From: Malaciobacter molluscorum LMG 25693
GTDB lineage: Bacteria; Campylobacterota; Campylobacteria; Campylobacterales; Arcobacteraceae
NCBI RefSeq assembly: GCF_003544935.1
Contig: NZ_CP032098.1
Coordinates: 1,674,001 to 1,738,000 of the forward strand
Direction: 5' to 3'
DNA length: 64,000 nt
The notes under the pieces are model-generated. The model made no database searches, was not told the DNA's origin, and worked only from the letters and a program-made list of their open reading frames with translations. A program made the translations under genes and the position numbers. This document shows, in pieces, positions 1 to 8,321 of the stretch; position 1 is the first letter of the stretch; each line of letters opens with the position of its first letter.

Positions 1-597
1 AAGCTAAAACTTTATGACAAAAATGAGCTATTACAACAAGCTTTAAGTAAAAAAGATAGTATAAAAGCTTCAACATTATATAAAGATATTATGAAAAAAA
101 ATGTTGATGTTGCAAAAGCTGATTACTACCCTACTTTGTACTCTCATTTAGAGTATGGATATAATGACAATAGATATAATTTTTCAAATGACAAAGATTA
201 TTATAATGCTGTTATTGGCTTAAAATATACACTTTTTGATAACACAAGAGAGATAAAAGTACAAAAAAATAAAATAAACTATCTAAAAGCTAAAATAAAT
301 CATGAAAAACAGATAAATTATATAAAAATGCAAATAGATAACTCTATTGATGATTTAAATACAAAAATTGCAATATTAAGTGCAAAAATAAGCTCTTTTA
401 ATTTAGCAAAAAAAATATTTGAGCAAGCTAATAAAATGTATAAAAACCATTTAATATCTATGACTGATTTATTAAAACAAAAATCTGATTTTGAAGTTGC
501 TCAAGCAGAACTATTAAATGCAAAATATCAAAGATATGTAGCAGAAGCAAAAGTTGCAAAGATTATAAATTTAGATTTTTTAGATTTGAAGGATTAA
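1..597 (+). CDS. TolC-family outer-membrane efflux protein, C-terminal part
   Basis: The frame is open from the first base of the window, so the start lies outside it; 198 residues are visible before the TAA at 595-597. The visible part has a beta-strand-rich stretch ending in an aromatic motif (YTLFDN), then a long charged helical hairpin with regularly spaced Lys/Glu/Ala and Leu. This is the usual second half of a TolC/OEP monomer, which forms the outer-membrane channel of a tripartite pump. It is followed directly (1 bp) by an RND adaptor and an RND permease, which supports the same role. An AAGGAT near its end serves as ribosome binding site for the adaptor. The substrate cannot be read from the sequence. 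The assignment rests on fold pattern and context rather than a full-length motif. Confidence 0.8.
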   Translation, partial: KLKLYDKNELLQQALSKKDSIKASTLYKDIMKKNVDVAKADYYPTLYSHLEYGYNDNRYNFSNDKDYYNAVIGLKYTLFDNTREIKVQKNKINYLKAKINHEKQINYIKMQIDNSIDDLNTKIAILSAKISSFNLAKKIFEQANKMYKNHLISMTDLLKQKSDFEVAQAELLNAKYQRYVAEAKVAKIINLDFLDLKD

Positions 598-598
598 A

Positions 599-1378
599 AT
601 GATGAAACTATTTATAGCTATATTTTTAATGATAAGTTGTTTATATGCACAAACAATACAAACATCAGGAACTGTAATATCTGATAATCAAAAAGTAATT
701 ACAAGCAAACATATGGGATATATAAAACAAGTGAATGTTACTGAGGGTTCATATGTAAAAAAAGGTGATTTACTTTATATTATTGACTCTACTTCTTTAA
801 ATTCTCAAAAAAATGAGATATTAAATAATCTTGAAATATTAAAAAACAATCAAGATAATTTATATATAAATCTAAACAGATATAAAAGATTATATAAAGA
901 TGACTTAGTATCAAAATATGATGTAGAACAATTAGAACTAAAATATAATAATTTAAAAAATCAAATTCAAATAGTAAAAGAGAAATTAAAAAATATAAAC
1001 AACGAGTTTAAATATCTTAAAGTAAAATCTCCAATAGATGCAATGGTTATAAAAAAATCAATAAATGTTGCAAATATGGCAATAGTTGGTCAACCTGCTT
1101 TGATATTAACGGATATGAATAAGTTAAAAGTAAAAACACAAATAAATGAAAGTGATTTATTGAATATAAAATCAGCACAAAATGTTAAGATATTCATACC
1201 ATCATTAAAATTAACTACAAAAGGAAAAGTAAGTGCAATAATTCCAAATATTGACACAACTTCACACTCTTTTACAATAAAAATCGATTTTTTAACAAAA
1301 AACAAAAATATATATCCAGGTATGTATGCACAAATAGATATTTTTGTAAAAGATAATGGAAATAAAAATGAACAATAA
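599..1378 (+). CDS. RND efflux periplasmic adaptor (membrane fusion protein)
   Basis: This 259-residue protein has an N-terminal signal peptide (about residues 1-18, ending LYAQ). A half lipoyl/barrel-sandwich motif follows (GYIKQVNVTEGSYVKKGDLL, about 40-59), then a coiled-coil hairpin (about 70-135). The second lipoyl half (KSPIDAMVIKK) comes next, and then a beta-barrel ending at PGMYAQIDIFV. Adaptors of this family usually have 350-400 residues, so this is a short form with a reduced membrane-proximal domain. It links an inner-membrane RND permease to the outer-membrane channel. The start ATG at 599 is preceded by AAGGAT; the second ATG at 602 has slightly better spacing and cannot be excluded. 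The end overlaps the permease gene by 23 bp, consistent with coupled translation in one operon. Confidence 0.88.
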   Translation: MMKLFIAIFLMISCLYAQTIQTSGTVISDNQKVITSKHMGYIKQVNVTEGSYVKKGDLLYIIDSTSLNSQKNEILNNLEILKNNQDNLYINLNRYKRLYKDDLVSKYDVEQLELKYNNLKNQIQIVKEKLKNINNEFKYLKVKSPIDAMVIKKSINVANMAIVGQPALILTDMNKLKVKTQINESDLLNIKSAQNVKIFIPSLKLTTKGKVSAIIPNIDTTSHSFTIKIDFLTKNKNIYPGMYAQIDIFVKDNGNKNEQ

Positions 1379-2945
1379 AAATGACTTTAGTACGAAGTTA
1401 AACCCAAATCTAAATATTGCAGGTAGATTATCTTTAGGTTTTATAAATCATCCTTTAACTGCTATATCTATTTTTTTAATTTTGGCGCTTGGATATATTT
1501 CATTAATTGTTATGCCAAGAGAAGAAAATCCACAAATAAAAGTAAGTGGTGGAGCCGTAATAGTTGCAATGCCAGGAGCAACTCCAAGCCAAATACAAAA
1601 AGTAATAATAAATCCTTTAGAAAAGAAATTAAGAGAGATAAAAGGAATAGAACATATTTACTCTTTTGCAAAAGATTCTATGGCAATTGTACAAGTGCAA
1701 TACTTTATTGGAGAAGATAAAGAGAGTTCAAACTTAAAATTATATAACCAAATTATGAGAAATATGGATATGATGCCAAAAGGCGCGATGACTCCAATAA
1801 TAAAGACAATGGATATTGATACAGATATACCAATAACAACTATTGCATTTTATTCTCAAAAAAAGAATAATAAAGATTTAATCTCACAAACTGAACTTTA
1901 TAAACAAATAGATAAATTAAGTAAAGAACTAAATAAAATAGACAATGTTGCTTTAATTAATCTAAAAGGTGAAAAAAAAGAGCAATACAATATTTTACTT
2001 AACTCAAATAAAATATCTCAATATAATCTATCAATGGTACAAGTTTTAAAAAGAGTAAAAGCACTTGCATATAATACTCCAAATATTAATGGTGATACAA
2101 AAAATAATGAACTATTAATATTTGGAATAAAACAAGCAATAACATCTTCTAAAGATATAGAAAATATAATTATTTCATATCAAAATGGTATTGCAGTCTA
2201 TTTAAAAGATATTGCAAAAGTTGAGAAATCTTATGATATTCAAAATAAAAAAGAGGCTATTTTATATCAAAGAGATAAAAATAACAACTTTGAAAAAACT
2301 TCAAATATTACAATGTCAATTTCTAAACTAAAAGGTGCAAATTCAGTTGTAATAAATGAAGAGATTTTTAATTATATAAATAGTATAAAAGATGATTTAC
2401 TAAAAAAACATATAAAATATACTATTACACGAGATGATGGATACACTGCAAATAATGCAGTTAATTCCTTAGTTCAAAATCTTTTAATCTCTATTTTTAT
2501 TATAGCTATACTTTTAATATTTTCATTGGGATTTAAAGAAGCAATGATTGTTTCACTTGCTGTGCCTATGATTTTATCTGTTACTTTGTTTGTTGGATTT
2601 ATTTTAGGTGAGACAATAAATAGAATTACACTTTTTGCACTTATTGTATCTTTGGGAATGTTGGTTGATGCTGCAATTATTGTAATAGAAAATATTCATA
2701 GACATAGAAAAGATAAACCAGATGCTAATATAGAGATTTTATCTATTAATGCAACAAATGAGATTGGAAATGCGACAAATATAGCAACAATTGCTATTAT
2801 TCTTACATTTTTACCGATGTTTTTTGTAGGTGGAATGATGGGACAGTTTATGCACCCACTTCCTGTATTTGTACCTATTGCTTTAGTTATTTCGTTAATT
2901 GTTGCTTATGCTTATACTCCATATTTAATAAAAAAATTTTTATAG
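1356..2945 (+). CDS. RND efflux permease, N-terminal half (split gene)
   Basis: The 529 residues match the first half of an AcrB/CusA-type permease. TM1 (about 32-52) is followed by the PREENPQI motif, a first periplasmic loop of about 330 residues, and then TM2-TM6. TM4 carries GMLVDAAIIVIEN, the proton-relay segment, with one Asp followed by Ala-Ala as in CusA-type pumps rather than the Asp-Asp of AcrB. The frame ends at TAG (2943-2945) just after TM6. The next gene is in the same frame 9 bp on and supplies TM7-TM12. Together they would make about 1,084 residues, the normal length of the family. The start could be ATG 1356 or ATG 1368; neither has a strong ribosome binding site. Confidence 0.88.
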   Translation: MEIKMNNKNDFSTKLNPNLNIAGRLSLGFINHPLTAISIFLILALGYISLIVMPREENPQIKVSGGAVIVAMPGATPSQIQKVIINPLEKKLREIKGIEHIYSFAKDSMAIVQVQYFIGEDKESSNLKLYNQIMRNMDMMPKGAMTPIIKTMDIDTDIPITTIAFYSQKKNNKDLISQTELYKQIDKLSKELNKIDNVALINLKGEKKEQYNILLNSNKISQYNLSMVQVLKRVKALAYNTPNINGDTKNNELLIFGIKQAITSSKDIENIIISYQNGIAVYLKDIAKVEKSYDIQNKKEAILYQRDKNNNFEKTSNITMSISKLKGANSVVINEEIFNYINSIKDDLLKKHIKYTITRDDGYTANNAVNSLVQNLLISIFIIAILLIFSLGFKEAMIVSLAVPMILSVTLFVGFILGETINRITLFALIVSLGMLVDAAIIVIENIHRHRKDKPDANIEILSINATNEIGNATNIATIAIILTFLPMFFVGGMMGQFMHPLPVFVPIALVISLIVAYAYTPYLIKKFL

Positions 2946-2954
2946 GTAATTAAT

Positions 2955-4610
2955 ATGAAACTAGAAAATTTTATACACAAAATTCTTGAATCAAAATCTA
3001 AATCTAATTTAGTCTATTTAATTACTTTAATTTTATTTATACTATCTATTTTAACATTTCCTACAAAAATTACAAAAGCAAAAATGCTTCCAAGTAAAGA
3101 TTCAGATACTTTCTCAATTTATGTTGATTTAAAAGATGGTTCATCTTCATCAAAAACAAAAGAAGTTACTCAATGTATCTCAAATGAATTACAAAAAAAT
3201 GAGAATATTACAAATATTTCTGTATTTATAGGTGAAGGTCAACCACTTGATTTTGCGGCACTTGTTAAACTTAGCGCATTAAAAGATAAACAATGGCAAG
3301 CAGAAATGATGGTAAATATAGAAAAAGAGAATAATAGAGATATTTCAAGTTATAATTTGGTATCAAAAATAAGAGAGCCTATAAAACAAAAATGTACAAA
3401 ATATGATGCAAATATTAAATTTGTAGAACTTCCAGCAGGACCGCCTGTATTAGCTTCACTTGTTGCACAAGTATATGGAGGAAAAGATTTTTATAGTAGA
3501 AGAGATTTTGCAAATAAGATAGCAAAAATATTTAAAAAACAAAGAACATTGGTTGATATTGATGTTATGGCAAGTAAAGATTTTGATAAATATGAATTAA
3601 TACTTGATAATAATAAAATAATAAAAAGTGCAGTTAGTTTAGAGCAGATAAAACAGATAATATTTTTGGCTTTTGAAGGAGTAAATATCTCTGTTGTGAA
3701 TGACAGCAATGCACAAAATCAAATACCAATATTTCTAAGACTTGATGATAGTAGATTAATAGAAAAACAAGATATAAAATCATTAAACGATAAATTAAAA
3801 ACTCTAAAATTGAAAAATGCATATAATCAAATGGTAAGTGTTTCCGAACTTGTAAAAATAAAAATAATAAAAAAAGAGCCTGAAATAACATCAAAAGATT
3901 TAAAACCAGTAATTAATGTAATTGCAGAGACAAATAAAGATAGTCAAATATATCCACTTTTAGATGCAAGAGAAGATATGATAAATAGTTTGAAAAGTGA
4001 TTATGAAATAATAAAAACAAATATGTTAAATCTATCTTTTATAAATAAAAAAACAAAAGAGAGATTTGATTTAGTATTTGATGGAGAACTAAAAGTTACA
4101 ATTGATACTTTTAAAGATTTAGGTGGAGCTTTTATTATTGCATTGGTGCTTATATTCTTTCTTATGGTTATGTATTATAAAAGTTTTGCAATATCAGGAG
4201 GTATTGTTCTATCAAGTTTTATCTCAATTATTGGAGTTATTTTAGCTCATATAATAATGAATATATTTACACAAGATACATTTTATTTAACGGCAACATC
4301 TTTAATAGGATTTATTGGTCTTATCGGAATAAACTCAAGAAACTCTACTTTAATTATTGACTTTACAGTACAATTAATAAAAGAGGACAAATTAAAAATA
4401 AATGAAGCAATAGCAAAGGCTACTGCAACAAGGTCAAAACCTATTATATTAACTGTTTTAACAATGGTATTTGCATCAAGTTTACTTGCAACTGATGCAG
4501 TATTTGGAGGTTTGGGTGTTGCTTTAATTGGTGGAACACTTATATCTTATGTAGTATCTATGTTTTTTGTACCTGTAATTATAAAAAATCATATTAAAAA
4601 GCTTTTATGA
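2955..4610 (+). CDS. RND efflux permease, C-terminal half (split gene)
   Basis: The 551 residues correspond to the second half of an RND permease. They comprise TM7 (about 20-38), a second periplasmic loop containing FVELPAGPPVLASLVAQVYG, and TM8-TM12. TM10 carries GLIGINSRNSTLIIDF, where the Arg-Asn-Ser replaces the Lys of AcrB, as in many related pumps. The gene is in the same frame as the N-terminal half, separated by one TAG and three sense codons. The bases AGG at 2944-2946 overlap that stop and lie 8 bp before the ATG, a usable ribosome binding site for re-initiation. Both halves look intact, so this may be a working two-subunit permease like SecD/SecF. A recent nonsense mutation or a sequencing error would look the same. 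Confidence 0.86.
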   Translation: MKLENFIHKILESKSKSNLVYLITLILFILSILTFPTKITKAKMLPSKDSDTFSIYVDLKDGSSSSKTKEVTQCISNELQKNENITNISVFIGEGQPLDFAALVKLSALKDKQWQAEMMVNIEKENNRDISSYNLVSKIREPIKQKCTKYDANIKFVELPAGPPVLASLVAQVYGGKDFYSRRDFANKIAKIFKKQRTLVDIDVMASKDFDKYELILDNNKIIKSAVSLEQIKQIIFLAFEGVNISVVNDSNAQNQIPIFLRLDDSRLIEKQDIKSLNDKLKTLKLKNAYNQMVSVSELVKIKIIKKEPEITSKDLKPVINVIAETNKDSQIYPLLDAREDMINSLKSDYEIIKTNMLNLSFINKKTKERFDLVFDGELKVTIDTFKDLGGAFIIALVLIFFLMVMYYKSFAISGGIVLSSFISIIGVILAHIIMNIFTQDTFYLTATSLIGFIGLIGINSRNSTLIIDFTVQLIKEDKLKINEAIAKATATRSKPIILTVLTMVFASSLLATDAVFGGLGVALIGGTLISYVVSMFFVPVIIKNHIKKLL

Positions 4611-4649
4611 GTAAACACTTTATACACAAATACAAGGTATAAGTTTAAG

Positions 4650-5150
4650 ATGAAAAGTAAATTCAAAAAGTTAGTAAAAGAGATTTTAAAACTATCAATT
4701 ATTTTAATAATAGCAATGAATATTATCAGTTATTTTAAATCAACACAACTAAATAAAGAAAACCTAGCTATAAATGAGTTTAAACTGATTGAAAACTCAA
4801 AATATACAATAAAAGACAATAAACCATTAGTTATACATTTTTGGGCTACATGGTGTCCTATTTGCAAAATAGAAGCATCCAACATTCAAAAACTTTCAAA
4901 AGATTATAATGTAATAACAATAGCAGCACAATCTGGAACAAATGAAGATATAAAAAAGTATATGAAAGAGAATAATGTGGATTTTAAAGTTGTAAATGAT
5001 AAAGATGGATATTATTCAAAAAAATTCAATATTGAAGTATTTCCTACAACTTTAATTTATAATGATAAAAAAGTTCTAAAATTTAGTGAAGTAGGATACA
5101 CTCCAACTTTGGGACTGTATTTAAGAGTTTGGTATAGTAAGCTATTCTGA
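4650..5150 (+). CDS. Membrane-anchored TlpA/ScsD-like thioredoxin-fold protein
   Basis: This 166-residue protein has one N-terminal membrane segment (about 12-29) and a periplasmic thioredoxin-like domain. The redox motif is WCPIC (Cys69 and Cys72), and the cis-proline follows in FPTT (Pro132). This resembles protein disulfide oxidoreductases of the TlpA/ResA/ScsD group, which move electrons to or from periplasmic thiols and in some species guard against copper damage. It follows the RND genes by 39 bp on the same strand and may be co-transcribed; that would fit a metal or envelope-stress role, but this is inference. The ribosome binding site is weak. It ends next to a hairpin that faces the convergent acetyltransferase gene. 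Confidence 0.85.
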   Translation: MKSKFKKLVKEILKLSIILIIAMNIISYFKSTQLNKENLAINEFKLIENSKYTIKDNKPLVIHFWATWCPICKIEASNIQKLSKDYNVITIAAQSGTNEDIKKYMKENNVDFKVVNDKDGYYSKKFNIEVFPTTLIYNDKKVLKFSEVGYTPTLGLYLRVWYSKLF

Positions 5151-5171
5151 TTTATGATTATAAATCATAAA
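5151..5171. terminator. Hairpin between convergent genes
   Basis: TTTATGATT and AATCATAAA form a 9-bp stem with a 3-base loop, placed exactly between two convergent stop codons. It probably works in both directions; no long T-run follows. Confidence 0.5.
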
Positions 5172-5619
5172 CCATTGCAATCTCTTCACAAATAGGAAAC
5201 AACTTACATCTAATACAATCTGCCCATATTTTGTGTTCTGGAATATCTTCTTTTTCTATTTTTCTAAAACCAATACTTTCAAAAAAACCTTGTTCATAAG
5301 TTAAAGATAAAATTTGAGACAACTCATATTTTCTACCCTCTTCTATACAAGCTTCAACAAGTTTTTTCCCAAGTTTCAAACCTCTAAACTCTTTAGAGAT
5401 TATCAAACTTCTAACTTCTGCTAATCTTGAAGAGTGAATATGAAGTGCTGTAAAACCAGCCATTTTACCATCTACACTAACTACAATATAAGATCTTATT
5501 GTATTTGCCATTTCATCTTCTGTTCGAAGTAAGATTTTACCACTATCGACTTCAGGTTTAACCAATGTTTGCATATCTTTTATATGAGAAACAGTAGGTT
5601 TAAAAAATTTGATTTCCAA
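5158..5619 (-). CDS. GNAT acetyltransferase, short ArgA-like (N-acetylglutamate synthase candidate)
   Basis: This 153-residue single GNAT domain has an acetyl-CoA loop of the form R-G-x-K-x-G (about 79-84, RGLKLGKKL) after a typical beta4 strand (VRSLIIS). The C-terminus has three cysteines (Cys135, Cys138, Cys144) in IWADCIRCKLFPICEE, a pattern I associate with short ArgA-type N-acetylglutamate synthases in bacteria lacking the long kinase-fused form. The likely role is the first step of arginine synthesis, but general N-acetyltransferase is the safe call. The TTG start at 5619 has GGAG 8 bp upstream and overlaps the end of engB by 20 bp, so it is the last gene of the run that includes lptA and engB. 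Confidence 0.8.
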   Translation of the reverse strand: MEIKFFKPTVSHIKDMQTLVKPEVDSGKILLRTEDEMANTIRSYIVVSVDGKMAGFTALHIHSSRLAEVRSLIISKEFRGLKLGKKLVEACIEEGRKYELSQILSLTYEQGFFESIGFRKIEKEDIPEHKIWADCIRCKLFPICEEIAMVYDL

Positions 5620-6211
5620 ATAAGTGCTCCGTTATTGCATTTTGTAGATCAAGCATTCCTCTCTTTTTCAAATTTGAGATAAAAATACCATCAGGATAAG
5701 CTCTTTTTAGTTTTGCTAAATCACTCTGCTTTAATTTATCTGTCTTTGTAAAAGCATTAATAATAATTTGATCGCCTCTTTTAATTGTATTTAGAAACTC
5801 ATCAACATTTGTATCTATATCTAAATTTGGATGTCTAGCATCTATTAAATGTACAAATATTTGAAGACAAGGTCTTTCTTCTAAATATCCTGTCAAATTC
5901 CTATTCCAATCTTTTTTCAAGCCTTTTGAAACTTTTGCATATCCAAAACCTGGTAAATCTACAAATCTTGCATAAAGATAAGGCAACTCTTCATTTTGAG
6001 TTTTAAACTTTATGTCAAAATAGTTAATTAGTTGAGTTTTACCAGGAGTAGAAGATGATTTTGCTAAACCTTTTCTATTTGTTAAAGTATTTAATAATGA
6101 AGATTTACCAACATTACTTCTCCCAAGAAAAGCAACTTCTGCTTTATCTGGACTGGGAGAATCAGAAATACTCTGTGCTGAAGTTAAAAATGAAGCATCA
6201 ACAATTTTCAT
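5600..6211 (-). CDS. engB: Ribosome biogenesis GTPase YsxC/EngB
   Basis: This 203-residue protein is a TrmE-Era-EngA-YihA-type GTPase. It has G1 GRSNVGKSS (30-38), a switch I region with STPGKTQ (G2), G3 DLPGFG (85-90) and G4 TKTD (about 155). The length is normal for the family. EngB assists assembly of the large ribosomal subunit in the cytoplasm. Its ATG overlaps the lptA stop by one base (TAATG), so translation is probably coupled. The same order (hisB, kdsC, lptC, lptA, engB) is seen in other Campylobacterota. Confidence 0.97.
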   Translation of the reverse strand: MKIVDASFLTSAQSISDSPSPDKAEVAFLGRSNVGKSSLLNTLTNRKGLAKSSSTPGKTQLINYFDIKFKTQNEELPYLYARFVDLPGFGYAKVSKGLKKDWNRNLTGYLEERPCLQIFVHLIDARHPNLDIDTNVDEFLNTIKRGDQIIINAFTKTDKLKQSDLAKLKRAYPDGIFISNLKKRGMLDLQNAITEHLFGNQIF

Positions 6212-6717
6212 TATTTTTTTGTCCCATTATCTTTTTTATTATCTTCTAAATTAATAATAAATCTAACTGGTTTATTATCAGTTCCATTTACTTTTGCTTC
6301 ACCAGTTTTTTGATCAATAAATATTTTATCTCCATAAACTTTTCTATCTTCAACTTTTTCTTTAATAAATCCATTACCAATAATAACATATCTATCTTCT
6401 TGTGGATAATATATTACTTTATTACCTTTACCTTCATATTGTTTATTATTTTGAGAAATAATCGTAAAAGTAACATTACCTATAGCTACATATCTTAAAG
6501 GTACTCTTTTTTGATTTGCATTTTTTTTAGACATATATACTTCTAATCTATCAGAGTCTAATTTATCTTGCTGTTTTCTTAATTTAACATCACCTGTAAA
6601 AATTGATACACCTTTCCCATCATTACCTTCAAATTTCTTAGCATCAATTATTAATTTATTTGAAGTTGCCATTAATATAGATGCTGTAAAAAACAGTAAT
6701 ATAAATAATTTTTTCAT
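6211..6717 (-). CDS. lptA: Lipopolysaccharide transport periplasmic protein LptA
   Basis: This 168-residue protein has a signal peptide (about 1-17) and an OstA/LptA beta-jellyroll domain. The domain includes GVSIFTGDVKLRK, a repeat of beta strands, and YVIIGNGFIKE. LptA forms the periplasmic bridge that carries lipopolysaccharide between the inner-membrane LptBFGC complex and outer-membrane LptD. It sits directly after lptC and kdsC, a lipopolysaccharide gene set. Its length is close to E. coli LptA (185 residues). The ATG at 6717 is 8 bp downstream of the lptC stop, with AAGGAAACGT before it. Confidence 0.92.
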   Translation of the reverse strand: MKKLFILLFFTASILMATSNKLIIDAKKFEGNDGKGVSIFTGDVKLRKQQDKLDSDRLEVYMSKKNANQKRVPLRYVAIGNVTFTIISQNNKQYEGKGNKVIYYPQEDRYVIIGNGFIKEKVEDRKVYGDKIFIDQKTGEAKVNGTDNKPVRFIINLEDNKKDNGTKK

Positions 6718-6725
6718 ACGTTTCC

Positions 6726-7253
6726 TTATTTTGTAGTTTCTATTTCAAAATGTGAATTTTTAGATTTCATAATCTCTTTTTGTAAATCTAGATAAAGATT
6801 TTCACCTCTTAAATAGTGTTTATAATAAGTCCCATTAAATGGTACAGTATTAGTTGCAATCTGAGTTTTATCATTATAATATAACTCTTGAGTATTCAAA
6901 GTTATAAAATCATCTCTTCTAAATTTAACATCTTTTATAAATGTATAATTATCTTCTTTTTTTATTATTACATCTGCATTAATAAAATCTGTTGCATTCT
7001 TTACTTTTTTATCATTTGCTTTTAAAATAAACTCACCTTGATACATAATATCATGAGTTTTAAATCTAGAAGCTTTTTTAGCTTTTACTATTTTTGTTGT
7101 TGTTTCTTCATTTAATGTGTACATAGTAGAATCATTAAATGTAATTAATGGTACATCTTTTTGCTCATTTATATTGTTGTTTTCAGAAAGAGGAATAAAA
7201 TAGATTCCTAAAGAAAAAGCAAAAAGAGCATAAATGAAAAATTTTATAACCAT
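6726..7253 (-). CDS. lptC: Lipopolysaccharide export protein LptC
   Basis: This 175-residue protein has one N-terminal membrane anchor (about 3-20) and a periplasmic jellyroll. Its strands LYYNDKTQIATNTVPF and LRGENLYLDLQKE are typical of the LptC/OstA fold. LptC passes lipopolysaccharide from the LptBFG transporter to LptA. Sequence conservation in this family is low, so the call depends partly on its position between kdsC and lptA. It overlaps kdsC by 10 bp. Residues of the C-terminal strand (MKSKNSHFEIETTK) match the usual end of LptC. Confidence 0.88.
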   Translation of the reverse strand: MVIKFFIYALFAFSLGIYFIPLSENNNINEQKDVPLITFNDSTMYTLNEETTTKIVKAKKASRFKTHDIMYQGEFILKANDKKVKNATDFINADVIIKKEDNYTFIKDVKFRRDDFITLNTQELYYNDKTQIATNTVPFNGTYYKHYLRGENLYLDLQKEIMKSKNSHFEIETTK

Positions 7254-7741
7254 GCTTTTAAAAACTCCTCTTCTAAATTATCTTTTTTTACAATATATTC
7301 AATCATCTCTCGTACTGCACCATTTCCACCACTATTTTTACATATTACATTTACAAAATCTTTTAAATAGTGACTCCCATTTGCAGGGGTAAAAGACAAT
7401 TGCGCTTTTTTTAACATCTTATAATCATTTAAATCATCACCAATTACTGCAACTTGAGTCCATGAAAGACCTTCTTTATCAAGAATTTCTTGTAAAACTT
7501 CATGCTTATTATGAACCTTTTGATATAAATGTGTAATATTTAAATCACCAGCTCTTTTTTCAACTATTTTAGAAGTTCTACCTGTAATAATTGCTGCTTT
7601 TTTGCCCATCACTTTCGTCCAAGTAGCAATAGCTAAACCATCTGCAACATCAAATGATTTTAATTCATCTAAACTATTTGTATAAGTTATTTTGCCATCT
7701 GTCAATGTACCATCAACGTCTAAAACAACAAGTTCAATCAT
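7244..7741 (-). CDS. kdsC: 3-deoxy-D-manno-octulosonate 8-phosphate phosphatase KdsC
   Basis: This 165-residue HAD-family phosphatase has no cap domain. Motif I is LDVDGTLTDG (nucleophile Asp8 and acid Asp10), motif II is the Thr of AIITGRTS, and motif IV is IGDDLNDYKM. KdsC removes phosphate from KDO-8-phosphate to give KDO, the inner-core sugar of lipopolysaccharide. This agrees with the neighbouring lptC and lptA. It overlaps the end of hisB by 4 bp (ATGA). Length is as expected for a tetrameric KdsC. Confidence 0.95.
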   Translation of the reverse strand: MIELVVLDVDGTLTDGKITYTNSLDELKSFDVADGLAIATWTKVMGKKAAIITGRTSKIVEKRAGDLNITHLYQKVHNKHEVLQEILDKEGLSWTQVAVIGDDLNDYKMLKKAQLSFTPANGSHYLKDFVNVICKNSGGNGAVREMIEYIVKKDNLEEEFLKAWL

Positions 7742-8310
7742 AAAATACCTTTTGTACTAGGTATTCCTAATTTCTCATTTTTCATCATTGCTCTTCTTAG
7801 TGCAACAGCAACTGATTTAAATGCTGCTTCTAAAATATGATGTTTGTTTTTACCTCTTTCATATATTATATGGCAAGTAAGTCCTGCATTCATTATAAAA
7901 GCATTAAAAAACTCTTCTGCTAATTCGACATCAAAATCACCCACTTTGTCTTTTATATCTAACGTATAAACTAAAAAGGGTCTATTACTTAAATCAAGTG
8001 CACATGTAACTGCTGCTTCGTCCATAACAACAGTAGCATTACCATATCTTTCAACTGCTTGAATAGGGAATATTGCTTCTTTTAAAGCTTTACCTAAAAC
8101 AATTCCACAATCTTCTACACTATGATGAAAATCAATATGCAAATCACCTTTACATAATAATTCAATATCAATTCCACTATGTTTTGACAATGCTTCAAGC
8201 ATATGATCAAAAAATCCAATTCCTGTATCAATTTTACTATTACCAGAACCATTAATGTCAAGTTTACATTTTATATCAGTCTCTTTTGTTTTTCTATTCA
8301 ACTCAACCAT
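7738..8310 (-). CDS. hisB: Imidazoleglycerol-phosphate dehydratase
   Basis: This 190-residue single-function enzyme catalyses the sixth step of histidine synthesis. The metal-binding His clusters are present: GFFDHMLEALSKHSG, DFHHSVEDCGIVLG and NKHHILEAAFK. The E. coli protein is fused to a phosphatase domain; here only the dehydratase is present, as in other Campylobacterota. The ATG is preceded by AAGGGAG, a strong ribosome binding site, so a unit start here is possible. No other his genes are adjacent (hisS at 16682 is a tRNA ligase). Confidence 0.97.
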   Translation of the reverse strand: MVELNRKTKETDIKCKLDINGSGNSKIDTGIGFFDHMLEALSKHSGIDIELLCKGDLHIDFHHSVEDCGIVLGKALKEAIFPIQAVERYGNATVVMDEAAVTCALDLSNRPFLVYTLDIKDKVGDFDVELAEEFFNAFIMNAGLTCHIIYERGKNKHHILEAAFKSVAVALRRAMMKNEKLGIPSTKGIL

Positions 8311-8321
8311 TTTTTCTCCCT

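Noticed and set aside
3634-3894. Minus-strand reading frame of 86 codons inside the RND permease gene
   Set aside because: No ribosome binding site, odd amino-acid composition and complete overlap with a clearly coding plus-strand frame.
4607-4642. 11-codon ATG frame overlapping the RND stop codon
   Set aside because: Too short, with no distinct ribosome binding site; nothing suggests it is more than chance.
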